Shown one piece after another: positions 18,194 through 25,134 of a DNA stretch of 34,642 nucleotides (its first letter is position 1; each line of letters begins with the position of its first letter). The translations under genes and the position numbers were made by a program. The notes under the pieces are model-generated. The model did no database searches and was not told where the DNA came from. It worked only from the letters and a program-made list of their open reading frames with translations. This DNA is from an uncultured Bacteroidota bacterium (GTDB lineage Bacteria > Bacteroidota > Bacteroidia > Bacteroidales > 4484-276): contig CAJATL010000070.1 in NCBI GenBank assembly GCA_903944895.1, forward strand, positions 1-34,642. Reading direction: 5' to 3'.

Positions 18194-19021
18194 TTAACTT
18201 TTTGTAAAAATTGGTGCCGGTGAAGCAAATTGCCTGAATTTCCCAAAACTTTTTACGACCGAGACCTCGGCTTCACCGGTAATAAAAAATCCATCGCTTT
18301 TCAGCGAACGATGAAATTTCGACAGTATCATTTTTCTTATCTCGGGGCGATAGTAAAAGAGGACGTTGCTGCACATGATCAGATCAAAATCGCCGAAAAT
18401 GCTTGCAGGAGGTGCACTTGATCCATTATTTAGCAGGTCGAACAGTGAAAAATCGACTTGTTTTTTTATCCCATCATGAAGTAAAAAACCATTTTTGTTC
18501 TCCTCAAAATACTTCTTAATAAAGCTCATCCTGGTGTTTTGAAGTGTTTTAACGTCATAAAATCCTTGCCTGGCTATTTCGATTTGCTTTGTTGAGATAT
18601 CAGTGGCAAAAATGCGGAACCTTGAATTTATCAGATGGGTTGTTTTAAAATGGTCTGTCAGCATTGCCAGGGAATAAGGCTCTTGCCCGGCAGAACAACC
18701 TGCCGACCAGACGCGGATTTCGCCGGAAGGCAATTTTGAGTTTTCGTTGGTTAGTTTTGGCAGAATAAATTGTTCGAGTAAAGCAAAGGTCAGCGGATTG
18801 CGGAAAAACTCGCTGTAAGCGTTCGTGAGCGAATCGAGCAGGAGTGAGGCTTCATCCTTGTTGCTTTCGAGTAGCGCAAGATAATCATCGGCTGTTTTTG
18901 AAGCAGTGGCCACAACCCGCTCATTAATTGTTGTATCGAGAAATGATTCGGCATAAATCGAGATGTCGCGTTCGTAACGCTCCTGAAAAAAAGTCTCTAT
19001 TTTATGTAAAATATTTCTCAT
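18194..19021 (-). CDS. CheR-type protein-glutamate methyltransferase
   Basis: This 275-aa protein fits CheR, which methylates glutamates of chemoreceptors using S-adenosylmethionine. An N-terminal helical domain ends in AYSEFFRNPLTF. The SAM-binding core shows VWSAGCSAGQEPYSLAM (motif I), FATDIS, and FDLIMCSNVLFYY with the FHRSLKSDGFFITGEAE strand. No classical chemoreceptor or CheB is in the window. Its operon partner has a chemoreceptor-like four-helix sensor domain, a possible substrate (inference). It lies 185 bp downstream of the gas-vesicle cluster on the same strand, so co-regulation is possible but not shown. Confidence 0.9.
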   Translation of the reverse strand: MRNILHKIETFFQERYERDISIYAESFLDTTINERVVATASKTADDYLALLESNKDEASLLLDSLTNAYSEFFRNPLTFALLEQFILPKLTNENSKLPSGEIRVWSAGCSAGQEPYSLAMLTDHFKTTHLINSRFRIFATDISTKQIEIARQGFYDVKTLQNTRMSFIKKYFEENKNGFLLHDGIKKQVDFSLFDLLNNGSSAPPASIFGDFDLIMCSNVLFYYRPEIRKMILSKFHRSLKSDGFFITGEAEVSVVKSFGKFRQFASPAPIFTKS

Positions 19022-19206
19022 GTTTTAGTGCATAAAATGTTAATTTAAAAGGGAATGTCTTCTTGTCCTGAAGTTGCCGCAAGCAGTTGAACAGGTGTGG
19101 ATTTTTTACAAATCATGCTTCACACGGCATTGAAAACAAAAGCAGTAACAACGTATGAGGTATCTTAATCCGCTCATTTTCCAAAAATTCACAAGTCTTT
19201 TTTTTA

Positions 19207-19905
19207 TCATGGGGCATTGTTAATTACAGGTTTCGCCAGATATTGGGAGAGCTCAAGAAATTGTTGCTTGTTATTCGAATGGAATGGCAATAATTTCTGG
19301 TAAGTTCTTACTTTTTGAATTTCTTTAAATTCGGTGACATGGATGTCTTTTGGCAGTCTTTTCAGGATTTCATGGTAAGCTCCGATAAAAATAATACCTG
19401 TTTCATTCGGGCCAAGGGTTTCGGCAATCCGGCCTGCAATAAATTTATCACGCTGATGCAATAGTCTTGCCCTGAGGATTTTAAACCACAAAATTCTAAT
19501 GATTTTCAGGATTGCAGGACCAGAGGAGGGAATGGTTTTTAGTAAATCGATCTCCTTTTTTACCAGCGAAAGTTCTTCGGTGCGAACGATAATGGCGCCC
19601 TTAAAAACCAGGTCTGAGATGATTTCGTAATTTTTGCTGCCAGCTTTTACGCTGTCTTCGATGATTTTCCGGGCGATTTCGCCATCAATCACCATCCCAT
19701 CCTGGTAAATTTTGACTGTTTTGCTGCTACAATCAATCGAGCTGCAATATTGCCCGATCATTTCCCAGTATTTACTTACCGTTGAGATATGCGAATCCCA
19801 GAATTCTTTACCAAATTCGACTTCACCTTTTTGTGTATGACTGGCTGCAAATGAGCCCATATCTGCACCGGAATGAATGATAGGAAAATAAAGAAGTTTT
19901 CTCAT
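19207..19905 (-). CDS. Unrecognised protein at the end of the gvp cluster
   Basis: I do not recognise this 232-aa protein with certainty. It opens with MRKLLYFPIIHSGADMGS and is predicted soluble and alpha/beta. The segment RDKFIAGRIAETLGPNETGIIFIGAYHEILKRLP looks like an R-x-x-FIA-helix followed by a beta strand ending in GxxH. That resembles, loosely, the layout of TraB-like or ChaN-like proteins; I treat it as weak analogy. It follows gvpK by 22 bp on the same strand, so it is probably the last gene of the gas-vesicle transcript and may work in vesicle formation or its control. Confidence 0.65.
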   Translation of the reverse strand: MRKLLYFPIIHSGADMGSFAASHTQKGEVEFGKEFWDSHISTVSKYWEMIGQYCSSIDCSSKTVKIYQDGMVIDGEIARKIIEDSVKAGSKNYEIISDLVFKGAIIVRTEELSLVKKEIDLLKTIPSSGPAILKIIRILWFKILRARLLHQRDKFIAGRIAETLGPNETGIIFIGAYHEILKRLPKDIHVTEFKEIQKVRTYQKLLPFHSNNKQQFLELSQYLAKPVINNAP

Positions 19906-19927
19906 CGGAAAGTTAACAGTTTAAAAT

Positions 19928-20272
19928 TTACATCAGATCGCCAAGTGGCCCAAGATTCAGGTTTAAATCCTCATCCGTGAGGTTGAATATTTTTTTGAGT
20001 TCTTCCATTTTGTTTTCTAATTTCATCAGGGTTTCGCCCAGGCGTTCGATTTCTTCTTCGGAGAGTGAACCACCTTCAACCCGGCGTATGGCTTGCTTTT
20101 CGACTAATTTCCGAATAAGTTCAATAAGTGTAAGCACCAACTGTGCCAGGCCATGATCGGCGTTGTCGGGTGTGGCATTGATTCGCGAAGTTACCGCATT
20201 TTCAATTTTTTCGATGGCTTCTTTAACTTCATCTACCGGAACCGAGTTCAGTAATATTTTATTCTCGCTCAT
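19928..20272 (-). CDS. gvpK: Gas vesicle protein GvpK
   Basis: This 114-aa protein is a clear GvpK: GLAQLVLTLIELIRKLVEKQ, the invariant QAIRRVEGGSLSEEEIERLG, then a coiled-coil-like LMKLENKMEELKKIF. GvpK is a small accessory protein needed for gas-vesicle formation, thought to act in nucleation or early assembly; its exact job is unsettled. No SD precedes the start. A 255-bp gap separates it from the upstream gvpF, the largest gap in this part of the cluster, so gvpK and the 232-aa gene may have their own promoter, although I found no perfect TAnnTTTG box there. Confidence 0.95.
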   Translation of the reverse strand: MSENKILLNSVPVDEVKEAIEKIENAVTSRINATPDNADHGLAQLVLTLIELIRKLVEKQAIRRVEGGSLSEEEIERLGETLMKLENKMEELKKIFNLTDEDLNLNLGPLGDLM

Positions 20273-20527
20273 GTTAAAGTCGTTAAAATTCTATTTTAAA
20301 ATGAATTGTAAATGTAATTTAAAAAGTTTTTCAGCAATGAAAATAAACAGTGACTGCTAAATTTATTTGTCGAAACATAAAAAATAAATGAGTTACTGCT
20401 TTTTAAGAAAGGCGTTTCCGGGATGATGCCCATGCTAAAATTTTGTTTTTGAACGGATGTTCATGCCGGGGATTAAAAAATCATCCTACAGTATTGATAA
20501 ATCCATGCGGTCTTGAGAAATTCTGTA
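20273..20527. other. Intergenic gap upstream of gvpK
   Basis: A 255-bp A/T-rich gap on the transcribed strand between gvpF and gvpK. I see no ORF, no strong hairpin and only a one-mismatch -7-like box (TATGTTTC) near 20373-20380 without a matching -33 element. Confidence 0.4.
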
Positions 20528-21283
20528 TTAATCTTTATCAATGGCGATTTCGACAAAACTATAGGGCGGCCAGGGACCGGTTATCAGAAAATTGAGGTCG
20601 TCGTGTAAAAGTTTTAAAGCCTCAATAGCCCGGATAAATTCATCCTTTTTGGTTTTTTCGATCAGGAAAACGCCATCGAGAATGATGCTTTTTGACAGCA
20701 TTTTTTTAAATTTCCCTTCAGGATTTATTTGAGTCAGATGCCAGGTGATCTCTTCGATGAGTTGTTCGACATGTTTCAGCAATGCATCTTCCAGCCTGTG
20801 TTTTTTTACTTTTTCGAGCAAATAATTGGTGTGAATGGTGCTTTTGGAAGAGAAACTGCTTATGGTGTATTCTTCTGATTCGACTTTTGCACGAATCTTT
20901 TCGGAGCATTTATCATAATCCCAAATCACTTTCATCCCAAATTCATGCTTGTTTTCGACTTTCGCAAGATTGTTCAGAAATGGAGTGTAGTTGTCGGTGA
21001 TTAACTGAATGATAATTTCATCGGACTTTACAACTGTGCCAAACCTGATTGGAAGCAGGGTTGATTGCTGCGATAATTCTTCGATGACCCTGGCAAAATC
21101 GAGCGCAAGTTCTTTCGAAACAATAAATTTCGAAGCAGGAATATCGCTGACAGCAACCGAAATATTTTCAAAATTAAGGGCATAAAGGTTCGACCCTGTT
21201 ATGCCCCTGATGTTTTGTGCAATTTCGTTTACCTGCGGAGGGTTGCCTTTATTGGCGATGATTGCATAAATAATTTTTTCCAT
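20528..21283 (-). CDS. gvpF: GvpF/GvpL family gas vesicle protein
   Basis: This 251-aa protein starts MEKIIYAIIANKG and shows the GvpF/L landmarks: an early VAVSDIP strand, LLPIRFGTVV, a long charged helical middle and a C-terminal TGPWPPYSFVEIAI. GvpF/L proteins are accessory proteins that bind GvpA and each other and are required for nucleation. It is the most divergent at its N-terminus (QVNEIAQNIRGITG) and has a longer helical insert around residues 135-165. It lies 7 bp after the GvpM/S-like gene. One of five GvpF/L paralogues in the cluster. Confidence 0.9.
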   Translation of the reverse strand: MEKIIYAIIANKGNPPQVNEIAQNIRGITGSNLYALNFENISVAVSDIPASKFIVSKELALDFARVIEELSQQSTLLPIRFGTVVKSDEIIIQLITDNYTPFLNNLAKVENKHEFGMKVIWDYDKCSEKIRAKVESEEYTISSFSSKSTIHTNYLLEKVKKHRLEDALLKHVEQLIEEITWHLTQINPEGKFKKMLSKSIILDGVFLIEKTKKDEFIRAIEALKLLHDDLNFLITGPWPPYSFVEIAIDKD

Positions 21284-21290
21284 CTCAAAA

Positions 21291-21506
21291 TTATTGCTTG
21301 GGTTGATTGGGCTTAATAATGGTGAGCCTTCGCTGCTGCATAGTTTCCACTGAGGTAAGGATTAACTTCAGCCCGAGATAAACCAGGTCGATATCGGCCA
21401 CCGAAATGACGATATCGCCGGTGATAACCACGCCTTTGTTCAGCACTCTGTCGAGTAATTCGAGAATGGTGATGTCTTTCGACTGATCGATTACATTTTC
21501 CTTCAT
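21291..21506 (-). CDS. GvpA-like accessory protein (GvpM/GvpS type)
   Basis: This 71-aa protein has the GvpA fold signature in the variant seen in GvpJ/GvpM/GvpS: ILELLDRVLNKGVVITGDIVISVADIDLVYLGLKLILTSVET. The phrase LVYLGL favours the M/S group. These minor GvpA homologues are thought to act in vesicle nucleation or at the tips. Its ATG overlaps the last base of the upstream GvpF/L stop (TAATG), suggesting translational coupling, and AAGGAA lies 5 nt upstream. The C-terminal tail is short and basic (TIIKPNQPKQ). Confidence 0.88.
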   Translation of the reverse strand: MKENVIDQSKDITILELLDRVLNKGVVITGDIVISVADIDLVYLGLKLILTSVETMQQRRLTIIKPNQPKQ

Positions 21507-22297
21507 TATTTTTCCTTAATGTTTACAAAGCTAAACGATGGCCAGGGACCGGTAGCTTCGATGTTAAGTCCAGTATTTTTATACTTTTCTATTGCCTTTT
21601 CAACTGCGGTGAGCAGATCGTTTACTTTTTCACTACTCACTAAAAAAGAAGCATTCAACATCATATCATCAGTCCGCCCGGTGACTTCTTTGGGCAATAG
21701 GTTGTTGATCCGGGTTGATTCGGAAATTGTTGCCAGCGCATCGTAGCAGGACTGGCCACAAATCCGCATGACTTTTTCGACTTCTTTCCCAATTAATTCG
21801 ACCTTTTTTCGCTTTAGAATAAAGGCTTTGCCGGGCATGCTTTTCTGGATTTCCTCTTCAAGATTGCGCACATCCTCGCTAATTTCGACGATTTGAACGT
21901 TTAAAACCGAACGGTCGCAATAAATTTTCACCGACCATTCTTCTTTGCCTTTGAGGGTTTTGAAGTTTTCGGCAAGTGAAACCGAGTAGTCGTTTACAAA
22001 CATGCCAAGGCTTTCGGTTGAGTTGAAAATGGTGCCGAATTTGAATGGAATTACGGTGCTGTTTTTCATCACTTCGCTGATAATGCGGATGTGTTCGCGG
22101 GCATGAACATCAATCCAGGCAATGTCGGCGAAATTTTTCTTCAGGTTTTCCTCTGAAAACTCTTCCGGCGAAACCAATTTAGCGATAGCATAAAATCCAC
22201 CGTAGGCAAGGCTTTTCAAGGTTTCATTCCCCGAAATTTCGTCTGGTTTCAGTGGATTATCTGCGATACAATAGATGTAAATTAATTCTTCAGCCAT
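21506..22297 (-). CDS. GvpF/GvpL family gas vesicle protein
   Basis: I choose MAEELIYIYCIADN at 22297 (263 aa) because the family begins with this IYCI strand; an upstream Met at 22345 would add 16 residues coded by the repeat-rich leader. Landmarks are FYAIAKLVS, AREHIRIISEVMKNSTVIPFKFGTIF, a helical middle with EEIQKSMPGKAFILKRKKVE, ASFLVSSEKVNDLL and the terminal ATGPWPSFSFVNI. Role as for other GvpF/L proteins: GvpA-binding accessory protein. It is followed without a gap by the GvpM/S-like gene. No SD is seen. Confidence 0.9.
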   Translation of the reverse strand: MAEELIYIYCIADNPLKPDEISGNETLKSLAYGGFYAIAKLVSPEEFSEENLKKNFADIAWIDVHAREHIRIISEVMKNSTVIPFKFGTIFNSTESLGMFVNDYSVSLAENFKTLKGKEEWSVKIYCDRSVLNVQIVEISEDVRNLEEEIQKSMPGKAFILKRKKVELIGKEVEKVMRICGQSCYDALATISESTRINNLLPKEVTGRTDDMMLNASFLVSSEKVNDLLTAVEKAIEKYKNTGLNIEATGPWPSFSFVNIKEK

Positions 22298-22338
22298 CTC
22301 AAAGTGTCTTATTTTTGAAATTGATGTTTTTTTGGCAG

Positions 22339-22422
22339 AAATCACAAGAGTTAAATCACAAGAGTTAAATCACAAAAGTCAAATCACAAAAGTCAAATCA
22401 CAAAAGTCAAATCACAAAATTC
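22339..22422. repeat. Six tandem copies of a 14-bp unit
   Basis: Units start at 22339, 22353, 22367, 22381, 22395 and 22409: two copies AAATCACAAGAGTT, three AAATCACAAAAGTC and one AAATCACAAAATTC. It lies in the 232-bp gap between gvpO and the downstream GvpF/L gene. Similar words (TTCAAATCACAAA) recur at 24085-24122. Copy number is likely to vary between strains. Confidence 0.9.
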
Positions 22423-22529
22423 AAATTATAGTAAGGTCTTATTTGAGTTTTGTCTTTTTTGTTATTTGTTATTTGCTCTTTTTTATTTGTTATTTCTGTT
22501 TTATCCAGGTTAGGGTTTTAAAATGCCAG

Positions 22530-22784
22530 CTATTGTGAATAATCATTCATTTTTTCGTAGGCGACAACTTCATTCGTTTCATCAATCTTAACCGAATAAA
22601 ACACTCTTTTTAACTTTGGAGGGAGGTTCATCGATTTCAGGAATGAGTCATCCTCGTAAACTTCGGCGATTGCGTCCCAGCTTTCGTCAATTTTGTCAAG
22701 TTTAATCACCGTTACCTCGTGGCAATTAACGTTTTCTTTAAGAAACTGGATCACCAGATTTTTAATATCAATTATTTTACTCAT
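22530..22784 (-). CDS. gvpO: Gas vesicle protein GvpO
   Basis: This 84-aa protein fits GvpO. A short N-terminal helix is followed by a beta-rich core with VTVIKLDKIDESWDAIAEV, the proline-bearing segment MNLPPKLKRVFYSVKID and the end motif NEVVAYEKMNDYSQ; family members end with a G-E-L-V-x-Y-x-R-x-x-R-Y-like pattern. GvpO is an accessory protein required for vesicle formation in haloarchaea; its molecular role is not well defined. An AAGGAG SD lies inside the end of the zinc-ribbon gene, and the two genes overlap by ATGA (22781-22784). Confidence 0.8.
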   Translation of the reverse strand: MSKIIDIKNLVIQFLKENVNCHEVTVIKLDKIDESWDAIAEVYEDDSFLKSMNLPPKLKRVFYSVKIDETNEVVAYEKMNDYSQ

Positions 22785-23023
22785 TTTGCTTTCTCCTTTT
22801 TTAGCGTTTTGGTTATGGTAACTGTTTCGGGGCGTTGTTCAAAAACAATGGGGATCTGCGACATGTCGTGCCCACAGTTGGGACAATGCTCGTAAATAAA
22901 CATGTATCGCCAGCTTTCGCCACATTCAGGACATTCGATGTTGAGGGGATAACCGCAGTCAACACAGTAATTTTCCCAACCCATTGTTGATTTAGTACAA
23001 TTCGGACATTTAAAAGCATTCAT
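22781..23023 (-). CDS. Small double zinc-ribbon protein in gvp cluster
   Basis: This 80-aa protein carries four CxxC knuckles: C6/C9, C20/C23, C31/C34 and C47/C50, the typical spacing of two zinc ribbons (FKCPNC, YCVDCGYPLNIECPECG, EHCPNCG). The remaining ~25 residues form a basic tail (TITKTLKKEKAK). I know of no classical gvp gene of this type. Strong SD (AAGGAGG) 5 nt before the ATG, and overlap with gvpO, make it a genuine member of the operon. It could be an adaptor or assembly protein; function unknown. Confidence 0.82.
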   Translation of the reverse strand: MNAFKCPNCTKSTMGWENYCVDCGYPLNIECPECGESWRYMFIYEHCPNCGHDMSQIPIVFEQRPETVTITKTLKKEKAK

Positions 23024-23032
23024 AATACCTCC

Positions 23033-23275
23033 TTATTGTTGATTATTTTCTTTATCAGCTCTGATTCTCTCGATCAAGTCGAGCAACTCTTCTTCACGTT
23101 TATCATATTCTTCCACCGTAATTTCATCCATCTCAAACTTCAGTTGTAATTCCATGAGACGTTCTTTAATTCTGCCTTCATCAGAAATCTCCTTTTGCAT
23201 CAGTTCGTCGATCTTTTTGCCGATGAAGATGATTCCTTTTAAAGGTGCAAGCACGATGTCGTCCAGCAAAAACAT
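23033..23275 (-). CDS. gvpG: Gas vesicle protein GvpG
   Basis: This 80-aa protein begins MFLLDDIVLAPLKGIIFIGKKI, the GvpG signature, and continues as a charged helix (MELQLKFEMDEITVEEYDKREEELLDLIERI). GvpG is a small accessory protein that interacts with GvpF/L in other systems. A CAGGAGG SD lies in the end of the preceding GvpF/L gene (1-bp intergenic gap). The GvpF/L-GvpG adjacency is typical of gas-vesicle clusters. Confidence 0.95.
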   Translation of the reverse strand: MFLLDDIVLAPLKGIIFIGKKIDELMQKEISDEGRIKERLMELQLKFEMDEITVEEYDKREEELLDLIERIRADKENNQQ

Positions 23276-23276
23276 A

Positions 23277-24053
23277 TTAAGCCTCCTGAGTATTTATTAC
23301 CAGATTAACAAAATTATATGGAGGCAAAGTGCCAACATATTTGAACGACAGGAGGTTTCCGTATTGTTCATCCAAAGCATTGATTGCTTTATCAAATTCG
23401 GCTTCATTTTCGTTTTTGATCAGAAAAGCTGCATTTAAAATCATCCGTTCTCCATATTTATCATTTGTTTTCACCTCTTCAGCCAGCGGTGTAAGCAAAT
23501 CCATGATGATGTCGTTGAAGTTGGAGTTTTCTCTGATCAGTGCTTTTTCGACCATTTCGCCAATTTTCATTAACTGGTAATGAGCTTTTTCGGGATCTAA
23601 TTTTGCAAGTTTTTCCTTTAAAATGCGGATATCACTGTTTTTTTCGAGGATGAATTTAAAGATGGGTTCTTCGTTGGCCATCACCTTTAAACCGAGTTCT
23701 TTTTTGCCGTCCATTTTGGTGAGTAAATCCGAGAATTTGTCGTATTCTTTTTCGAGGATTTTCACAATTTTGGCCTTATCGTAAGATGCCGAAATTGTCG
23801 AAAAGCGAATTGGCAGTACGCAAAACGTTTTCATTACTTCTTCGAGGGTTAGCTGGTGAGCTGTGAGGTTTACCCTCCGTGCTTCGTACCTCATCACTGC
23901 CGAATTGCTCACCACGGCGCAAATATCTTTATAATTAATGCCATAAACCATGTCGCTGCGGCTGCCGATGCCAATCGGGCCAAACTCAATCGGCCCGCTG
24001 TGCCTGATTATTCCGTACAAATAAATACCTACTTTTTCTGCTTCCATCTTCAT
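23277..24053 (-). CDS. GvpF/GvpL family gas vesicle protein
   Basis: This 258-aa protein has the GvpF/L pattern: VGIYLYGIIRHSG at the start, ICAVVSNSAVMRY, QLTLEEVMKTFCVLPIRFSTI, GKKELGLKVMANEEP, a helical middle, NAAFLIKNENEAEFDKAI and the terminal VGTLPPYNFVNLVI. It is immediately upstream of gvpG and is the copy most like standard GvpF/L proteins that sit beside GvpG. The start could be codon 1 or codon 3 (both Met). The 306-bp gap upstream is filled with simple repeats. Confidence 0.92.
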   Translation of the reverse strand: MKMEAEKVGIYLYGIIRHSGPIEFGPIGIGSRSDMVYGINYKDICAVVSNSAVMRYEARRVNLTAHQLTLEEVMKTFCVLPIRFSTISASYDKAKIVKILEKEYDKFSDLLTKMDGKKELGLKVMANEEPIFKFILEKNSDIRILKEKLAKLDPEKAHYQLMKIGEMVEKALIRENSNFNDIIMDLLTPLAEEVKTNDKYGERMILNAAFLIKNENEAEFDKAINALDEQYGNLLSFKYVGTLPPYNFVNLVINTQEA

Positions 24054-24359
24054 TAAATTTCAAATTCCAAAACTCAAACCCACAAAATTCAAATCACAAA
24101 TCACAAAATTCAAATCACAAAATAACTTAACTATTTTTACTGTTCAATTCGCAGAGCGCATAGCGCTAAGAGCAAAGTTCAACTGCGCAAACGATCCGGA
24201 TTCCATTCTTCCATTCTTCCCCCCGATAGCTATCGGGGTTCCATCATTCCATCATTCCATTCTTCCATTCTTCCTTCTTACGCCTTACGCCTTATGCCTC
24301 CTGGTTACTGCCTCCTGGTTACTGCCTACTGGCAACTCTTCACTGCCAACTTCCTTCGC
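24054..24359. repeat. Simple-repeat-rich gap inside the gvp cluster
   Basis: This 306-bp gap has no gene. From 24085 to 24122 it repeats TTCAAATCACAAA-like words. 24201-24275 is a run of CCATTCTT/CCATCATT-like octamers interrupted by the perfect 18-bp palindrome CCCCGATAGCTATCGGGG (24221-24238). 24276-24297 repeats CTTACGCC, and 24298-24330 repeats CTCCTGGTTACTGC. Such low-complexity gaps are unexpected inside an otherwise tightly packed operon. Confidence 0.85.
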
Positions 24360-25133
24360 CTATGTTTCCCATTTTTCAGGGAAAATCTTCAGATCGATAA
24401 AGTTAAAAATCGGCAAAGGGCTGGTGTAACTAAAATCGATACGATCTTTATATTTTTCGCCAAGATCCGCCATGATATTATCGATCTCTTTTTCGCGGCC
24501 GCTGTTGATTAAAAAAGCGGTATTGAAAAACATGCTGTCGCCGGATGTTTTGTTTCGTTTATATTCAAAAACAGCCTTTTTAAAAGCCATCAGGATGGTT
24601 TCGAATTCATTTTCCTTCTTTGCTTTGAGCGCTGTTTCGACCATTTTACCTGCTTCGGCCATTTTTTCTTTCTGACGGCTAATGTCGCTCTCTTTTTTGA
24701 TTTCCTTACGGATATTTTTAAAAGCAGGATTTTCTTCATCAATTTCCTTGAAAACACGGTCCATGTTTTTCCAGGTGCATTTTACATTTACCTCCACTTT
24801 ATTTTCGAAAGTTCGGAGGAGTTCCTTGAATTCGCTGTAACGGCGGTTGAGCAGGTTCCTGATTTCGTCGGGTGTTGCTGCGATAATTCCAAAGCGTAAC
24901 GGAAGGATGCTGTTGAATTCTTTCATCACCTCTTCGATAACTTTTTGATGCGCAAGCATATTTTCGGGATTTACCACGAATTTGTTCAGCGGATGGTCGC
25001 TCACAACCATGCATAATCCTTCAAATCCGATGGTGGTAACGAGGTCGCCACGTCCGCCGACGCCAATATGCCCAAAATTGCAATCGTAGTTTGAAGCAAT
25101 GATGCAATAAATGTATTTTCCGTCTTTCTGCAT
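24360..25133 (-). CDS. GvpF/GvpL family gas vesicle protein
   Basis: This 257-aa protein shows GKYIYCIIASNYD, LCMVVSDHPLNKF, VIEEVMKEFNSILPLRFGII, VEVNVKCTWKNMD, a highly charged helical middle (residues ~125-190), NTAFLINSGREKEID and the terminal TSPLPIFNFIDLKIF. It is a clear GvpF/L member. A weak SD (AAAGGAA) precedes the start. It lies 1 bp after the stop of the GvpF/L-J-domain fusion, so the two are probably translated together. The conserved GPWPP-type end is changed to SPLPIFNF. Confidence 0.92.
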   Translation of the reverse strand: MQKDGKYIYCIIASNYDCNFGHIGVGGRGDLVTTIGFEGLCMVVSDHPLNKFVVNPENMLAHQKVIEEVMKEFNSILPLRFGIIAATPDEIRNLLNRRYSEFKELLRTFENKVEVNVKCTWKNMDRVFKEIDEENPAFKNIRKEIKKESDISRQKEKMAEAGKMVETALKAKKENEFETILMAFKKAVFEYKRNKTSGDSMFFNTAFLINSGREKEIDNIMADLGEKYKDRIDFSYTSPLPIFNFIDLKIFPEKWET

Positions 25134-25134
25134 A

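Noticed and set aside
22339-22422. CRISPR array
   Set aside because: The 14-bp units are contiguous without spacers, and no cas genes are present.
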